Shown: positions 36,524-45,834 of the stretch, piece after piece
How positions within the stretch are numbered: position 1 is the first letter of the stretch
Layout of the letters: every line of letters begins with the position of its first letter
Assembly: GCA_021647365.1 (NCBI GenBank)
Contig: JAKIUW010000010.1
Location: 30,300 to 94,299 of the forward strand
Length of the DNA: 64,000 nt
Source: Cocleimonas sp.
Lineage (GTDB): Bacteria; Pseudomonadota; Gammaproteobacteria; Thiotrichales; Thiotrichaceae
Direction: 5' to 3'
Notes under the pieces: generated by a model
The model's input: only the letters and a program-made list of their open reading frames with translations
Told to the model about the DNA's origin: nothing
The model's database searches: none
Program-made: the position numbers and the translations under genes

Positions 36524-38428
36524 CTACCATCGGTATCCAATTTGTAAATACGTGTGCACACCCATTTCTATATCATCATCAGCCACGTTGATTTTAACTG
36601 GCTTTGCAATTTCTATTTTGCCAAACCAATTATTAATAGCTTCAAACTCAGCGCCCACACCTGCTGATGCTAGGCGCTGGCTTTTATCTTTTTCTAAAAT
36701 CCCTTTATCGATGTTTTTTACTTGCCCATAATCGGCAAAGCCATAGGTTTTATATGTTCCGTACTTGGTCTTGTTGGTGTATTGAAGCTCACTTTTGGCG
36801 GCTACTGCTTGATCTCCTGTGATGACTGCAAGATCATACCCACGACCATATTCACGACCACCTAGTGCAAATTCTTCTGATGAGAAGAGTGGGTCATCGG
36901 TATATTGCCATGAGAGTGAATTAATCCATGTGAGATTACCTGTGGCTTTTTGCGGCAAGCTAATTGCCTGATAGCGTGCTAACTCCCCTCGCGCCATGAC
37001 GAAGTTTTCGTTTAGATTGCGGTCTGCACTTACGTTACTGGAAAATTCTCCGCTTAAGCCTGCCACTAGTTCAACTGAAACTAAGTTTACTGCTTGATAT
37101 TTGTCAGAAAAGTCGTAGGTTGATCTCAGCCTAAGTGTGCTTAGATTTGAATCTTCTAGTGATCCTGCCGCGCTATCTGTTAATACCTTATGAGACCTCA
37201 GCCCTACTTCAAATGCGAGGTTCTTTTTTCTGCTACGAATGTAAGGGTATTCTACACTCACCCCCGTTACCTGTGTGGAGTTAGTGACGTTTATACCAGA
37301 CCCTACACCAAACCCGCCTGGCTCCGCTTCACCACTGCTATGAAAGAATTTGGCCTTTATGCCATTGGTGCCTATGGGTGTTTGGGCGTTTATTTTAAAG
37401 TTGAGCGTTTCACCAGAATCAGTTGCATTTCCTACGCTTAGTGCAAACATATCGCCTGCTTTGAAGACTGAGTTTGCGCCTACTTTGAATCGGATGATTT
37501 CTGGCCCTAGGGATTCTGTTCCAAAGTTATCTACACTGATTTCACCGTCTATACGTTTCACGAACGCTCTAACTTCTAATGCGGTAGAGCCTGCACCATT
37601 GTTTAGCGCTGTTTCGCAAATCGAGCTTGTCACTTTGCTCTTTTTTATTTTTTTTGTATTTAAAGCTTGCTTGAAGGTTGTTTTAATCTCTACGCCTGGC
37701 ATATCACGAATAAGTAACAATGCGCGTTCCAGCGCTCTAAAATCTAGCGGCTTCATTTTTGTCAATTTACTTAAATGTGGCGCTAGTTTACGTTTTATTT
37801 TGTCTGAGTTTTTTGTCTCTGGCGGCAAAACAATGCTTGGAGCAGAGGATAAATATCCTTCTGCTACACAAATTTCTATCGAGCTGCCTTTTTGGTTTAT
37901 TTTTTGTTCTGGCACAATGGCTCGTGCTAGTAAGAATTGATCCGATTGATATTTGTTTGTGATTTCTTGCGCTACCGCATATACAAATGCAAGGTAGGCT
38001 TCAGAATTGACTAATATTGAATACGCCTTTCCTTTACGCTGTATTTTGAAGTTGTTTTTAATAGCAGGCGCTTCTTTTAACTTGTTATGGTATTGAGCTG
38101 CATTGGCAATTGCTTTACGCAAGAAGGCTACGCCATAAGCTTTGTGATCAAGCCCATATATCTTTACCTCTCTCATTTGCAAAGGAATGTTCATGCCTTG
38201 GATTGGCTTAACTCCTTCTGGAATAGGCAGTTCATCTTCTCCAGAATAATCATTGGTTTTTGGAGTGATGACATCAGGTACAATTATCTTACTTTTAACG
38301 GCTGCATTTGCTGCTTTTATTTCTTGCGGGGTTATTGTGACTGGTGCTGCTGTGGTATTTCCTGCAACAACCAAACCCAGCAGCGCCACTGTGATGCTTT
38401 TTGCTAGTAATCCTTTACTATTTTTCAT
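36524..38428 (-). CDS. TpsB outer-membrane transporter (ShlB/FhaC/HecB family)
   Basis: 634 residues. Signal peptide MKNSKGLLAKSITVALLGLVVAGNTTA. An unusually long N-terminal part (about 30-140) precedes the POTRA region (about 145-280; GSSIEICVAEGYLSSAPSIVL and MKPLDFRALERALLLIRDMPGVEI). The barrel follows to the C terminus, which ends in an aromatic residue (YLQIGYRW) as required for BAM insertion. The conserved GGREYGRGYD motif is present near residue 530. It recognises the TPS domain of TpsA and translocates it. First gene of the minus-strand TPS locus, separated from tpsA by the two lipoprotein cassettes. Confidence 0.9.
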   Translation of the reverse strand: MKNSKGLLAKSITVALLGLVVAGNTTAAPVTITPQEIKAANAAVKSKIIVPDVITPKTNDYSGEDELPIPEGVKPIQGMNIPLQMREVKIYGLDHKAYGVAFLRKAIANAAQYHNKLKEAPAIKNNFKIQRKGKAYSILVNSEAYLAFVYAVAQEITNKYQSDQFLLARAIVPEQKINQKGSSIEICVAEGYLSSAPSIVLPPETKNSDKIKRKLAPHLSKLTKMKPLDFRALERALLLIRDMPGVEIKTTFKQALNTKKIKKSKVTSSICETALNNGAGSTALEVRAFVKRIDGEISVDNFGTESLGPEIIRFKVGANSVFKAGDMFALSVGNATDSGETLNFKINAQTPIGTNGIKAKFFHSSGEAEPGGFGVGSGINVTNSTQVTGVSVEYPYIRSRKKNLAFEVGLRSHKVLTDSAAGSLEDSNLSTLRLRSTYDFSDKYQAVNLVSVELVAGLSGEFSSNVSADRNLNENFVMARGELARYQAISLPQKATGNLTWINSLSWQYTDDPLFSSEEFALGGREYGRGYDLAVITGDQAVAAKSELQYTNKTKYGTYKTYGFADYGQVKNIDKGILEKDKSQRLASAGVGAEFEAINNWFGKIEIAKPVKINVADDDIEMGVHTYLQIGYRW

Positions 38429-38746
38429 AACTTATTAGCCCTATCTTTTAATTACACTCTATATCTTTAAAAGGTGATAGCTCTTTAGCTTCTGATTTAT
38501 TGGTTAATTTTTCAACTTTAACTTTTAAAAAAAACAATCAGAGTTTCCTTTTAAAGATGGGGGAGAGGGATATTAACACAATTTATTATTCAGTGATATT
38601 GCTTAGTAAACAATAACATTGCTCTATTTATTCACTCCGCTTGTCATTAAATGAGGTAAATCTCATAATTATCTCTTCTCCATCTTATTAAAAATCTATT
38701 TTTATGATAAATTATGCTTTCAAAATAAAATAAAAGTCTTATACCC
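38429..38746. promoter_or_regulatory. Divergent tpsB/tagH intergenic region with tagH promoter
   Basis: 318 bp without a gene. A good sigma-70-like promoter for tagH is TTGTCA (38641-38646), 17-base spacer, CATAAT (38664-38669), about 78 bases before the start. The tpsB side is A/T-rich with no clear boxes. Confidence 0.55.
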
Positions 38747-40471
38747 ATGCGCTTAACATTATCCGTTATTACACTTCAGGAGCAAGCTCCATTCACCACG
38801 ATGACGCATACTTTTGATCAATCGGGTGGCAGTGTTGGCAGACATCAGCGTGCTGACTGGGTATTATTAGATGATAGAAAATTTTTATCAGGTGAGCATT
38901 TTAGTATAAATTGTGATGGTAAAAGCTTTTTTGTTGTAGATACTAGCACCAATGGTACGCTTATTAATGATTCTATTCATCCTTTAGGGCAGAGCAACTC
39001 TCATACTCTGCAAGATGGAGATCAAATAAAAATTGGCGAGTATGTTTTACTTGTGTCTATTTTTGCTGATTCTGCTCCTAGTCATTCTGACTTTCCTGTT
39101 AATACTAGCTCGCAAGGCCATAAAGAGCTGGATCCTTTTTTTAGCTCTGGTGGACATTTTGATTCGTCCACAAGCTCTGATAGCTCACAGGATGATTCAC
39201 TGCAAAAGCATGATCCTTATGCTGCATCCTCTAAAAGTTCGTTTGTTGATCCTAATATGTCAGGATCTTTTGGGCAGGCTAGCGCTGTGGAAGACTCCAG
39301 TGATCCTTTCTTTTCTTCGGGTGATGCTTTTAGCCCTAATGAAACACCTTTTTCTAAAGATCATGATAAAAATATCATGGAGCATGATACGCCTGTAAAT
39401 ATTCATACACCTTTGCCGAGCGCTTCTATCAATCCTGCTCCTCAAAAACCACCTCAGCCAGCACAAGTCCCTGCTGAAGTGTTTGCAGACATCATTGAGA
39501 AAGAGGAAGAGCCTGATGCTTTTGATTTTTTAGATAGCGAGATTCCAGAGAACACCACTCAAGAAATTACGAGTACAGAGCAAGACTCAACAAAAAGTGT
39601 AGCTTCAACCCCCCCCCAAACTAGCAAGCCTACACAACCAGCCAGTGTTGATGTTGTTGAAAGTACTGACTCTCAAACTGAAAATGAATCTGCCGAAGAG
39701 GAACCAGCGGTTGTTACCAAGAAAGAAAAAACAGCTAAAAAGAAAACACTAAAAACTGACAACCCAAAAGTTAAAAAAACAACGGGAACTAAAAGCAAAG
39801 ATACACCTGCTGCCGCTGATGCTAATAGCAACTCTAAAGCATTAGAACTGCTATTAAAGGGCGCGGGAATCACTCAAAAACACCTACCCTCTGAAGTTCC
39901 AAATGAAACTTTTGAAATTATTGGTCATGCTTTGAAAGAAGTTCTTCAAGGTACAATTGATCTATTAAGAGCGCGCGCGGAAACAAAAAATCACCTGCAT
40001 CTTGATCGAACAATTATTGGGCGTGTTGAAAATAACCCACTTAAATTTATGCCTAATGCTGAACAAGTTATTATTCATTTGTTAACTAATGAAGAAACAA
40101 ATAAAACTTACACGCCGTTGGGTAAGGCGCTAGAGGAAGCTTTTGATGATATTAAGGCGCATCAGTTTGCTATGACGGTGGCAACACAAGGTGCGCTTAG
40201 AGGTGTCATTAAACAGCACTTCTCTCCCAAAAATCTAGCCGACAATATGGCTAAAGATCATCCCATCAGCTCCCGTATTCCATTGCAGCGCCAAGCAAAA
40301 CTATGGAGTATGTTTGAATCACTCTATGAGGATGTGGAAAAAGAGGCGGCGGAAAGCTTTCAAACCTTACTAGACAATGAAGTGAGTTCTGCTTATGAAA
40401 AACAACTGATGGAGCTAAAGTCGCTCCGCATTAGTAGTAGTAACAATAATAATGATGATTTTCCTGAGTAA
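38747..40471 (+). CDS. tagH: T6SS-associated FHA-domain protein TagH (ImpI-like)
   Basis: 574 residues. An N-terminal FHA domain at about 25-100 keeps the key residues: GR in SVGRHQ, SGEHF, and TSTNGTLIND. Residues about 105-360 are low-complexity, Ser/Asp/Pro/Lys-rich and likely disordered. A C-terminal TagH domain (about 370-545) has LLKGAGITQKHLP, LREVLQG-like LKEVLQGTIDLLRARAE, and NPLKF. In other bacteria TagH/Fha1 reads threonine phosphorylation by PpkA-type kinases to license T6SS assembly. The kinase gene follows after 5 bp. Confidence 0.88.
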   Translation: MRLTLSVITLQEQAPFTTMTHTFDQSGGSVGRHQRADWVLLDDRKFLSGEHFSINCDGKSFFVVDTSTNGTLINDSIHPLGQSNSHTLQDGDQIKIGEYVLLVSIFADSAPSHSDFPVNTSSQGHKELDPFFSSGGHFDSSTSSDSSQDDSLQKHDPYAASSKSSFVDPNMSGSFGQASAVEDSSDPFFSSGDAFSPNETPFSKDHDKNIMEHDTPVNIHTPLPSASINPAPQKPPQPAQVPAEVFADIIEKEEEPDAFDFLDSEIPENTTQEITSTEQDSTKSVASTPPQTSKPTQPASVDVVESTDSQTENESAEEEPAVVTKKEKTAKKKTLKTDNPKVKKTTGTKSKDTPAAADANSNSKALELLLKGAGITQKHLPSEVPNETFEIIGHALKEVLQGTIDLLRARAETKNHLHLDRTIIGRVENNPLKFMPNAEQVIIHLLTNEETNKTYTPLGKALEEAFDDIKAHQFAMTVATQGALRGVIKQHFSPKNLADNMAKDHPISSRIPLQRQAKLWSMFESLYEDVEKEAAESFQTLLDNEVSSAYEKQLMELKSLRISSSNNNNDDFPE

Positions 40472-40476
40472 CCCGC

Positions 40477-42258
40477 ATGGATAGCTTTGGAAGATACAAG
40501 ATTGAAAAACAAATAGGTATCGGTGGTACAGCTGCAGTATATCTTGCCACCCATACAGGTTTGGGTCGAAAAGTTGTTTTAAAGGTTATGTCTAATCAGT
40601 TGTTTGCACAGGACATTGATTACAAACAACTTTTCATCGAAGAAGCCCAAACGATTGCTCACCTTCACCACCCAAACATTATTCAGGTTTATGATGTAAG
40701 CACTGATGAAGGACGTATTTACATTGAAATGGAATACTTGTCGGGCGGAACACTTAAAGATCGTATTCAAGATAATTTACCTTTCGACCCTATTAAAATC
40801 ATTACGGAAATTGCGGCGGCATTGCAGTACGTTTTTAATGCCAGCGGCACAATTCACCGAGATATAAAACCTAGTAATATTCTTTTTCGGGAAGATGAAA
40901 ATGGCCTGTCTGCCGTTCTGACAGACTTTGGCATTGCCAAAACCCATGATGAAGATAGTGAGTTTACTAATATTGGAGTAAGAGTGGGCACGCCCCGCTA
41001 CATGAGCCCAGAGCAACTCATGGGCGGACAAATTGATCAACGCTCAGATTTATACAGTTTAGGCATTATTTTTTATGAATTACTAAGCGGTCAGTTATAT
41101 AATAAAGAACAGTCTGCAGGGGTCATTGAGAGCTTTAAAACACCACAATTACCCAGTGATCATAAAAAACTACAACCTATTCTAAATAAACTGGTTACTC
41201 CGAACCCTAAAGACAGATTTAACAACGCTAATGAACTTATAAATGCGCTAGCAAGATTTAAAAACTATGCTCCTTCCAGTAGCACGTCTAAACTAAGAAA
41301 AAATAGCACAAGCAATAGTAATATACCTTTTAATAAGGTCATCATTGGTACATCAGCGTTACTTGGCGTATTGGTACTGGGTGGAGGGGGTTACTTTTTT
41401 TATAACCAGCAACAAACCAACACCCAAAAAAAGGTTGATATTGAGTTAATTGAAACAGCATTATTAAGTCTTCGCCAAAATGAGACTGATTCTGATGCTG
41501 TTTTCTCTTTAATTAAAACAGCATCAAAAAAATACCCCAAAGAAGAAGTATTTGAAAAATTTAACGAGAAAGCTAAAGACATTGCACGAAAACAAAGACT
41601 GCGATCAATTATTGACAGCACGACTTCTTTATTAGAAAACAATGAATTTAATCTTGTGGAACGACGTTTAGCGAAGGCAATGAATTTATCACCATCGGAG
41701 ATTGAAGAGGATGAAATTAATCAAATTCTTAGCTTTACTCAAGAAAAGCGAGCTGAAGAAAGCAACAATAGAGTCGAAGAAGATAAGCGCAAAATGAAAG
41801 CTGATAGAATAAATAATCTTGGTACTATGATTATTTCTGGGTACGGGTATGAAGCCGAAGCCCCTATTCTTTCCAAAATCAAAGATATTAAAAAAGTCAG
41901 TAGCTGGCCTAGAGTCAGAGTGAGTAACAACAAGCCCCTTTTTATTCAATGTTTATATGAATCTCCCAATCATGAAATATTTAGATTGCACCCCTACCCT
42001 CAACCAAAATCTACCTATTCACTCTCCCCTCAGCAACCAGGAACACTTATTGACATCCCTTTAGGCGAAGAAGTTGCAGGAACCTCAACCATTACATGTA
42101 TTGGCAGTAAGAAAAGTCTTGGAAGTGAGTTTATGAGCCTATTTGACACACAATACAAACTTAACAGGCTAACCTCTATCAAAGAAGTAATAAAGCACTT
42201 GAAAGAAGAAACTGATGGCATAACTTTGATAGAGTCTACAGAAGTTGTATTCAAATAA
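40477..42258 (+). CDS. Membrane Ser/Thr protein kinase (PpkA-like)
   Basis: 593 residues. Kinase domain at about 5-265: Gly loop IGIGGTAAVY, VAIK-type VVLKVM, HRD in IHRDIKPSNILF (about 127-138), DFG in LTDFGIAK, and the APE equivalent MSPEQ. One membrane segment lies near residues 288-307, then a C-terminal region of about 280 residues with no recognised domain, probably periplasmic. It starts 5 bp after tagH, so it is coupled with its likely FHA reader. Followed by a strong terminator. Confidence 0.9.
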   Translation: MDSFGRYKIEKQIGIGGTAAVYLATHTGLGRKVVLKVMSNQLFAQDIDYKQLFIEEAQTIAHLHHPNIIQVYDVSTDEGRIYIEMEYLSGGTLKDRIQDNLPFDPIKIITEIAAALQYVFNASGTIHRDIKPSNILFREDENGLSAVLTDFGIAKTHDEDSEFTNIGVRVGTPRYMSPEQLMGGQIDQRSDLYSLGIIFYELLSGQLYNKEQSAGVIESFKTPQLPSDHKKLQPILNKLVTPNPKDRFNNANELINALARFKNYAPSSSTSKLRKNSTSNSNIPFNKVIIGTSALLGVLVLGGGGYFFYNQQQTNTQKKVDIELIETALLSLRQNETDSDAVFSLIKTASKKYPKEEVFEKFNEKAKDIARKQRLRSIIDSTTSLLENNEFNLVERRLAKAMNLSPSEIEEDEINQILSFTQEKRAEESNNRVEEDKRKMKADRINNLGTMIISGYGYEAEAPILSKIKDIKKVSSWPRVRVSNNKPLFIQCLYESPNHEIFRLHPYPQPKSTYSLSPQQPGTLIDIPLGEEVAGTSTITCIGSKKSLGSEFMSLFDTQYKLNRLTSIKEVIKHLKEETDGITLIESTEVVFK

Positions 42259-42274
42259 TACTTGGTATTTTCTA

Positions 42275-42313
42275 TCAAAAAAAAGGCCCTCATATTGAGG
42301 GCCTTTTTTTTGA
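42275..42313. terminator. Strong bidirectional intrinsic terminator
   Basis: A perfect 18-bp inverted repeat, TCAAAAAAAAGGCCCTCA - TAT - TGAGGGCCTTTTTTTTGA, between the convergent kinase and OmpA-like genes. Confidence 0.95.
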
Positions 42314-42328
42314 TATCAATTAAGTGAT

Positions 42329-42973
42329 TTACTTTTTAAGTATTTCATACTCAACGCGACGATTCTGCGGTGCTGCTGGGTTAGTGCCTCTCATTGGCTT
42401 TGTCTCACCAAAACCATGAAAACGCACCATGTTTGCTGGCACTCCTTTTCTAACCAATGCCGCTCTTACGCTTGATGCACGATTATGAGATAACAACATA
42501 TTGTTTCTATCAGAACCAATTGAATTGGTGTAACCATTGATAGAAATTTGTTTGATCTCTCCTTTGGCAATTTGATAAGTTCGTGCTAATGCATCGACTT
42601 TAGCCAATGCGCGACCATCTAACTGGTGAGATGCATTTGCAAACTGAAGATGCGAGTTTGCGCTTGTGCGTTTTGCGCGACGTTTCGCTTGATAAACAGA
42701 TTTTCTTTTTCTAACAACAGGGTTGCTAGTATCTTCGCCCGCAAATGCTACAAACTTACCACCACCTAAACCAAGATCAACCATTAGTCGATTAACTTCT
42801 TTATCAACAACTAATGCGCGCTTACGAATTTGTGAAGGCTTTGCATTGCTCCCTGTTACCGCTTTATTACCGCCAACAATTGCATTGAAATCATTCGCAT
42901 TCCAAGCAGATGCTGACATTGAACCGAGACCAAGTGCTAAATAGCATGCAGTGATTAAAAGTTTTTTCTTCAT
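42329..42973 (-). CDS. OmpA-family (OmpA_C) protein, paralogue A
   Basis: 214 residues from the ATG at 42973 (GGAG nine bases upstream). A signal peptide (MKKKLLITACYLALGLGSMSASA) precedes a charged helical region (about 25-100, with GGKFVAFAGEDTSNPV) and a C-terminal OmpA domain (about 105-214): ISINGYTNSIGSDRNNMLLSHN, RASSVRAAL, FHGFGETKP, NRRVEYEI. The peptidoglycan-binding Asp usual after GHT/GYT is Asn here, while the Arg in HNRASSV is kept. No beta barrel is visible, so it is probably periplasmic. It has a close paralogue at 60793. Confidence 0.88.
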   Translation of the reverse strand: MKKKLLITACYLALGLGSMSASAWNANDFNAIVGGNKAVTGSNAKPSQIRKRALVVDKEVNRLMVDLGLGGGKFVAFAGEDTSNPVVRKRKSVYQAKRRAKRTSANSHLQFANASHQLDGRALAKVDALARTYQIAKGEIKQISINGYTNSIGSDRNNMLLSHNRASSVRAALVRKGVPANMVRFHGFGETKPMRGTNPAAPQNRRVEYEILKK

Positions 42974-43092
42974 GATTATCTCCATTTTTTGATACACACA
43001 TCATTTGAATATATATTTAAATATGGGGTATGAACAAATGATTACAAGGGCTAATGCGCCTATATAGTTTTCGCCATTATACACGATTTTCT

Positions 43093-44697
43093 CTAATTAG
43101 GTATACCAGCTGTCGGTGATTTAAACTCGAATCCAAAAAACTTTGGATCTTCTGCGATAACCGCTGCTGAGAATATATAAAACACATAATTATAGGTTTC
43201 ATCAGGGATTTTATAAGTCTGTATAAGTTTCCAAAAATTTCTTTCTCGTGGATTGTCAGGCATTTTTCTAATTAATCTTTTAACTCGATTGTGCCCCCAG
43301 TTGTAACCTGCCATAACTAGCAAACCTGATGCTTGTGCCTCTGTACTGTATATCTCTTTCAAATAACGAGCAGCTGCGCCCGCTGCTTTAACAAAGTCAT
43401 GGCGCTCATCATCAGGATCATAAACGCGCGTGCCAGACAACGGCCCTATTTTTAAACCAAATTCTGTTGCTGTCGTTGGAATAAATTGCCATGCACCTTT
43501 TGCAATGCCCCAGCGTGTCCTCGGCCCAATAGCTCTTACATTAAAATTACTTTCTTGCATCGAAAGGTATAAAAACTGCGGCGGCAACCCTTCTTTTTTT
43601 AAGGCATCTAAAGCCGCTTTTTCAAAACCATTATCATAAAGGCGCTTCATCGCATTCTTCATTCGAGGGGAATGTTGCCAATAACGAATATACTTTTTTA
43701 CTTCTTCAGTAAAACCTGGTGGCAAATCAATATCACATTCTCCAAAATCACGCGCCACTTTTAATATAAGCCAATCGTCTCTATTTTTTGACAGCGAGCT
43801 AACATCTAAAATACCTAGTTCGTCGATATATTCACTATAGCGCTCCCGCATTCTTTTTAGCTTTATTCGTTTTTTATCTACCGCGGCTAGCAGTGCACTA
43901 TCGTTACTCTTCTTTAATTGTAATTCGGTTTTTACCAAATCAACTTCTAATGTTTTCATATCGTAGAAAATATTGATGGCTAACTCTCTAGCAGTTGAGA
44001 GTTGGTCTTGCTGGTAAGCTACCATGGCAATTGCACCCACTAATAAAAGTGCGGCAATTCCTAAAACCCACTTGTATTTACCTGTTTTCTTTTTACTATC
44101 TTCTCGGATAACTTGGCGAACAATTTGCGTATATTCTCCTGCCTCACCACCATCATCGCTTAAATAACGTCGAATAACTTCTTCGCGCGATGGCAAGTCC
44201 GAACCTGATGGTGATAGTGACGGCGTTCTTATTTTTGTTTTTTCATCTTGGGTGACAATTTGCGTTACATCATCTGTAGATTTGGGTGAAATATTAGCAC
44301 TTAATGCGCTTTGCCCTCCTGGAGGCTCTACATAAACGAAGGTATCCGATTTGCCCAAACGAAGTACGCAGGGTATTGGCAAAGATTCATAAGATATTTG
44401 CTTATCATCAATAAATGAACCATTGGTACTATCCAGGTCACGGATCATCCAGCCAGCAGTTGGATCTTTAATAATTTCCACATGAGTACGGCTAACTTCC
44501 GCATCAACAATGCTTAAATCATTTTCTTCTGAGCGTCCAATCGTGAATGATCTAGCAAATAAAATTCCATCTAGCGTATTAGTGAAAGGGCCAACCAAAG
44601 TAATTTGTATTGATCCTTCTAAACCATTGTCATTATTAGGCGGTGGAGGTGGCGCACCTCCTGGTGACATAATAACCGTTCTATCATCATCCATCAT
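43093..44697 (-). CDS. FHA domain - transmembrane - lytic transglycosylase fusion
   Basis: 534 residues. N terminus MMDDDRTVIMSPGG then a Pro run; FHA domain at about 30-120 (FTIGRSEENDLSIVD, VSRTHVEI, DLDSTNGSFID). A linker with Thr-rich TQIVTQDEKTKI-type strings, one membrane helix near 206-227 (WVLGIAALLLVGAIAMVAY), a coiled region, then an SLT-type transglycosylase domain at about 350-500: catalytic Glu382 in SMQESNF, GAWQFIPTTATEFGL, AAARYLKEIY, AGYNWG. Topology: FHA in the cytoplasm, enzyme in the periplasm. This would let Thr phosphorylation inside the cell control wall cleavage, a plausible way to open peptidoglycan for a secretion machine. Monocistronic between OmpA-like and septoil-knot-like genes. 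Confidence 0.88.
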   Translation of the reverse strand: MMDDDRTVIMSPGGAPPPPPNNDNGLEGSIQITLVGPFTNTLDGILFARSFTIGRSEENDLSIVDAEVSRTHVEIIKDPTAGWMIRDLDSTNGSFIDDKQISYESLPIPCVLRLGKSDTFVYVEPPGGQSALSANISPKSTDDVTQIVTQDEKTKIRTPSLSPSGSDLPSREEVIRRYLSDDGGEAGEYTQIVRQVIREDSKKKTGKYKWVLGIAALLLVGAIAMVAYQQDQLSTARELAINIFYDMKTLEVDLVKTELQLKKSNDSALLAAVDKKRIKLKRMRERYSEYIDELGILDVSSLSKNRDDWLILKVARDFGECDIDLPPGFTEEVKKYIRYWQHSPRMKNAMKRLYDNGFEKAALDALKKEGLPPQFLYLSMQESNFNVRAIGPRTRWGIAKGAWQFIPTTATEFGLKIGPLSGTRVYDPDDERHDFVKAAGAAARYLKEIYSTEAQASGLLVMAGYNWGHNRVKRLIRKMPDNPRERNFWKLIQTYKIPDETYNYVFYIFSAAVIAEDPKFFGFEFKSPTAGIPN

Positions 44698-44889
44698 AAT
44701 ATTGGGTCATCAAGAATAGGATTATATTAGAGCAGTTTTTCATGTTAGCAACAAAAGCGTTAAGGTAGCTTTGCAATAGTATTTAATAAATAGAGAAAGG
44801 TATATTTCAATCTTATTCTAGAGCCATGCATGCTACTAACCCTTATTTTAAAAGGTCAGAAGAAGCACACCTACAAAATCAAAGCTATA

Positions 44890-45174
44890 TTACAGTAAAC
44901 TTCCTTTCAAAGGATGCTCTTTTACCCAACCTGCAACGCCTAAATCATCGACAAAGCATACTTTCAAATCTGCAACAGGAGTAGTTTCATCCCAAAACAG
45001 CTTGATATTACACTCACCTTCGCTCTCAACATAACTCCAAACTTCTTCTTTGCCGAAACTCACACCGTGTGAATCAGTAACAAAAACTAGCAAGTCTGCG
45101 TCGGTTCGGTCTTCGACACGAGTTACATTAATGGTTGCAACGGTTCTAACTTTTTCAACTTTTACTAAAGCCAT
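44890..45174 (-). CDS. Small DUF6150-like (7(1) septoil knot) protein
   Basis: 94 residues with a strong AAGGAG ribosome site. No signal peptide or membrane segment. The alternating pattern ADLLVFVTDSHGVSFG, VWSYVESEGECNIKLFW, VADLKVCFVDDLGVAGW resembles DUF6150 proteins, which form a deeply knotted all-beta fold; their role is unknown. That assignment rests on memory of the motif and needs a profile search. It lies next to T6SS accessory genes on the opposite strand from vgrG. Confidence 0.6.
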   Translation of the reverse strand: MALVKVEKVRTVATINVTRVEDRTDADLLVFVTDSHGVSFGKEEVWSYVESEGECNIKLFWDETTPVADLKVCFVDDLGVAGWVKEHPLKGSLL

Positions 45175-45293
45175 TATGCTCTCCTTAAAATAAGTTTATA
45201 TTCCAGCCCGAATGTAGCAATGTAGCGCAAAAAAATAATTACGTCCAGATGCTATTTACTCAGAATAGTCTACACCATTAGACCACATTACAA

Positions 45294-45318
45294 TCATGTA
45301 AAACTAGGGGGGTGTGCT
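45294..45318 (+). repeat. CACACCCCCC-type half repeat (copy 13)
   Basis: Reads TCATGTAAAACTAGGGGGG then TGTGCT on +. The only half unit whose flanking genes (45174 upstream end and the remnant) both lie on the other strand. Confidence 0.85.
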
Positions 45319-45378
45319 ACCGCCTGTTAAAACCCAGATACACGGTCAAAAAACCAAGTATCAACGGCATTCAGCGTA

Positions 45379-45402
45379 GTGCCCCCCCATTTTACATGAT
45401 GT
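45379..45402 (-). repeat. CACACCCCCC-type half repeat (copy 14, degenerate)
   Basis: GTGCCCCCCCATTTTACATGATG, three bases beyond the stop of the remnant at 45405 and in its sense. Confidence 0.65.
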
Positions 45403-45404
45403 AT

Positions 45405-45717
45405 TCAGCTCTTAATGCAGTGGCTTACATTTAGAGGCTTGATCTGCTTCTGCAAGCGATCAAAAAATGCTAACTCAAGACGCCCATCTGCGCGACAGCC
45501 TTTAAAATATTCCTCGCCTTCTGCTTCTATCCTTTTTAAAAACTGCATGATTATTGCAAAGATTGCAAGATGATAATCTTGATTTTTTTCTTCGGTGACA
45601 GGATATTGAGTTTTAATTTTTCTAAAGTCTCATTTTGAGCATAAACAACAACTTTTTATGTCAAATTTAGCATTAATTTCTCTAAGAAGAGGGATGTTAT
45701 TGCCTCCACGCTCGACC
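45405..45717 (-). pseudogene. Probable gene remnant with an in-frame TGA
   Basis: On the minus strand an open frame of about 104 codons reads GGNNIPLLREINAKFDIKS, a CCLCSK segment, TGA (45632-45630), then DFRKIKTQYPVTEEKNQDY and GRLELAFFDRLQKQIK to a stop at 45405. The residue composition looks like real protein on both sides of the TGA, but there is no start codon and no recognised family. Low certainty. Confidence 0.35.
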
Positions 45718-45834
45718 TAGCAACTTGGAACTACTTCACATTAAACAACCATTCATAAACATGATGATTGAAAAAAAAACTAAATATGCTAGCCTACGCT
45801 TGTTATTATGATACTACAAAAATTAGGATAAATT

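Larger units (their letters stand above)
45175..45834. other. Gene-poor region upstream of vgrG
   Basis: 660 bp. It holds two CACACCCCCC-type half repeats that point at each other (45294-45318 and 45379-45402), a probable gene remnant (45405-45717, minus), and the A/T-rich leader of vgrG. No clear vgrG promoter could be placed. Confidence 0.6.

Noticed and set aside
37350..37940. 196-codon plus-strand frame opposite tpsB
   Set aside because: Shadow frame; tpsB on the minus strand is well supported by signal peptide, POTRA and C-terminal aromatic residue.
39033..39398. 121-codon frame within tagH rich in Leu/Ile
   Set aside because: Out-of-frame reading of the low-complexity tagH linker; tagH has intact FHA and C-terminal domains in its own frame.
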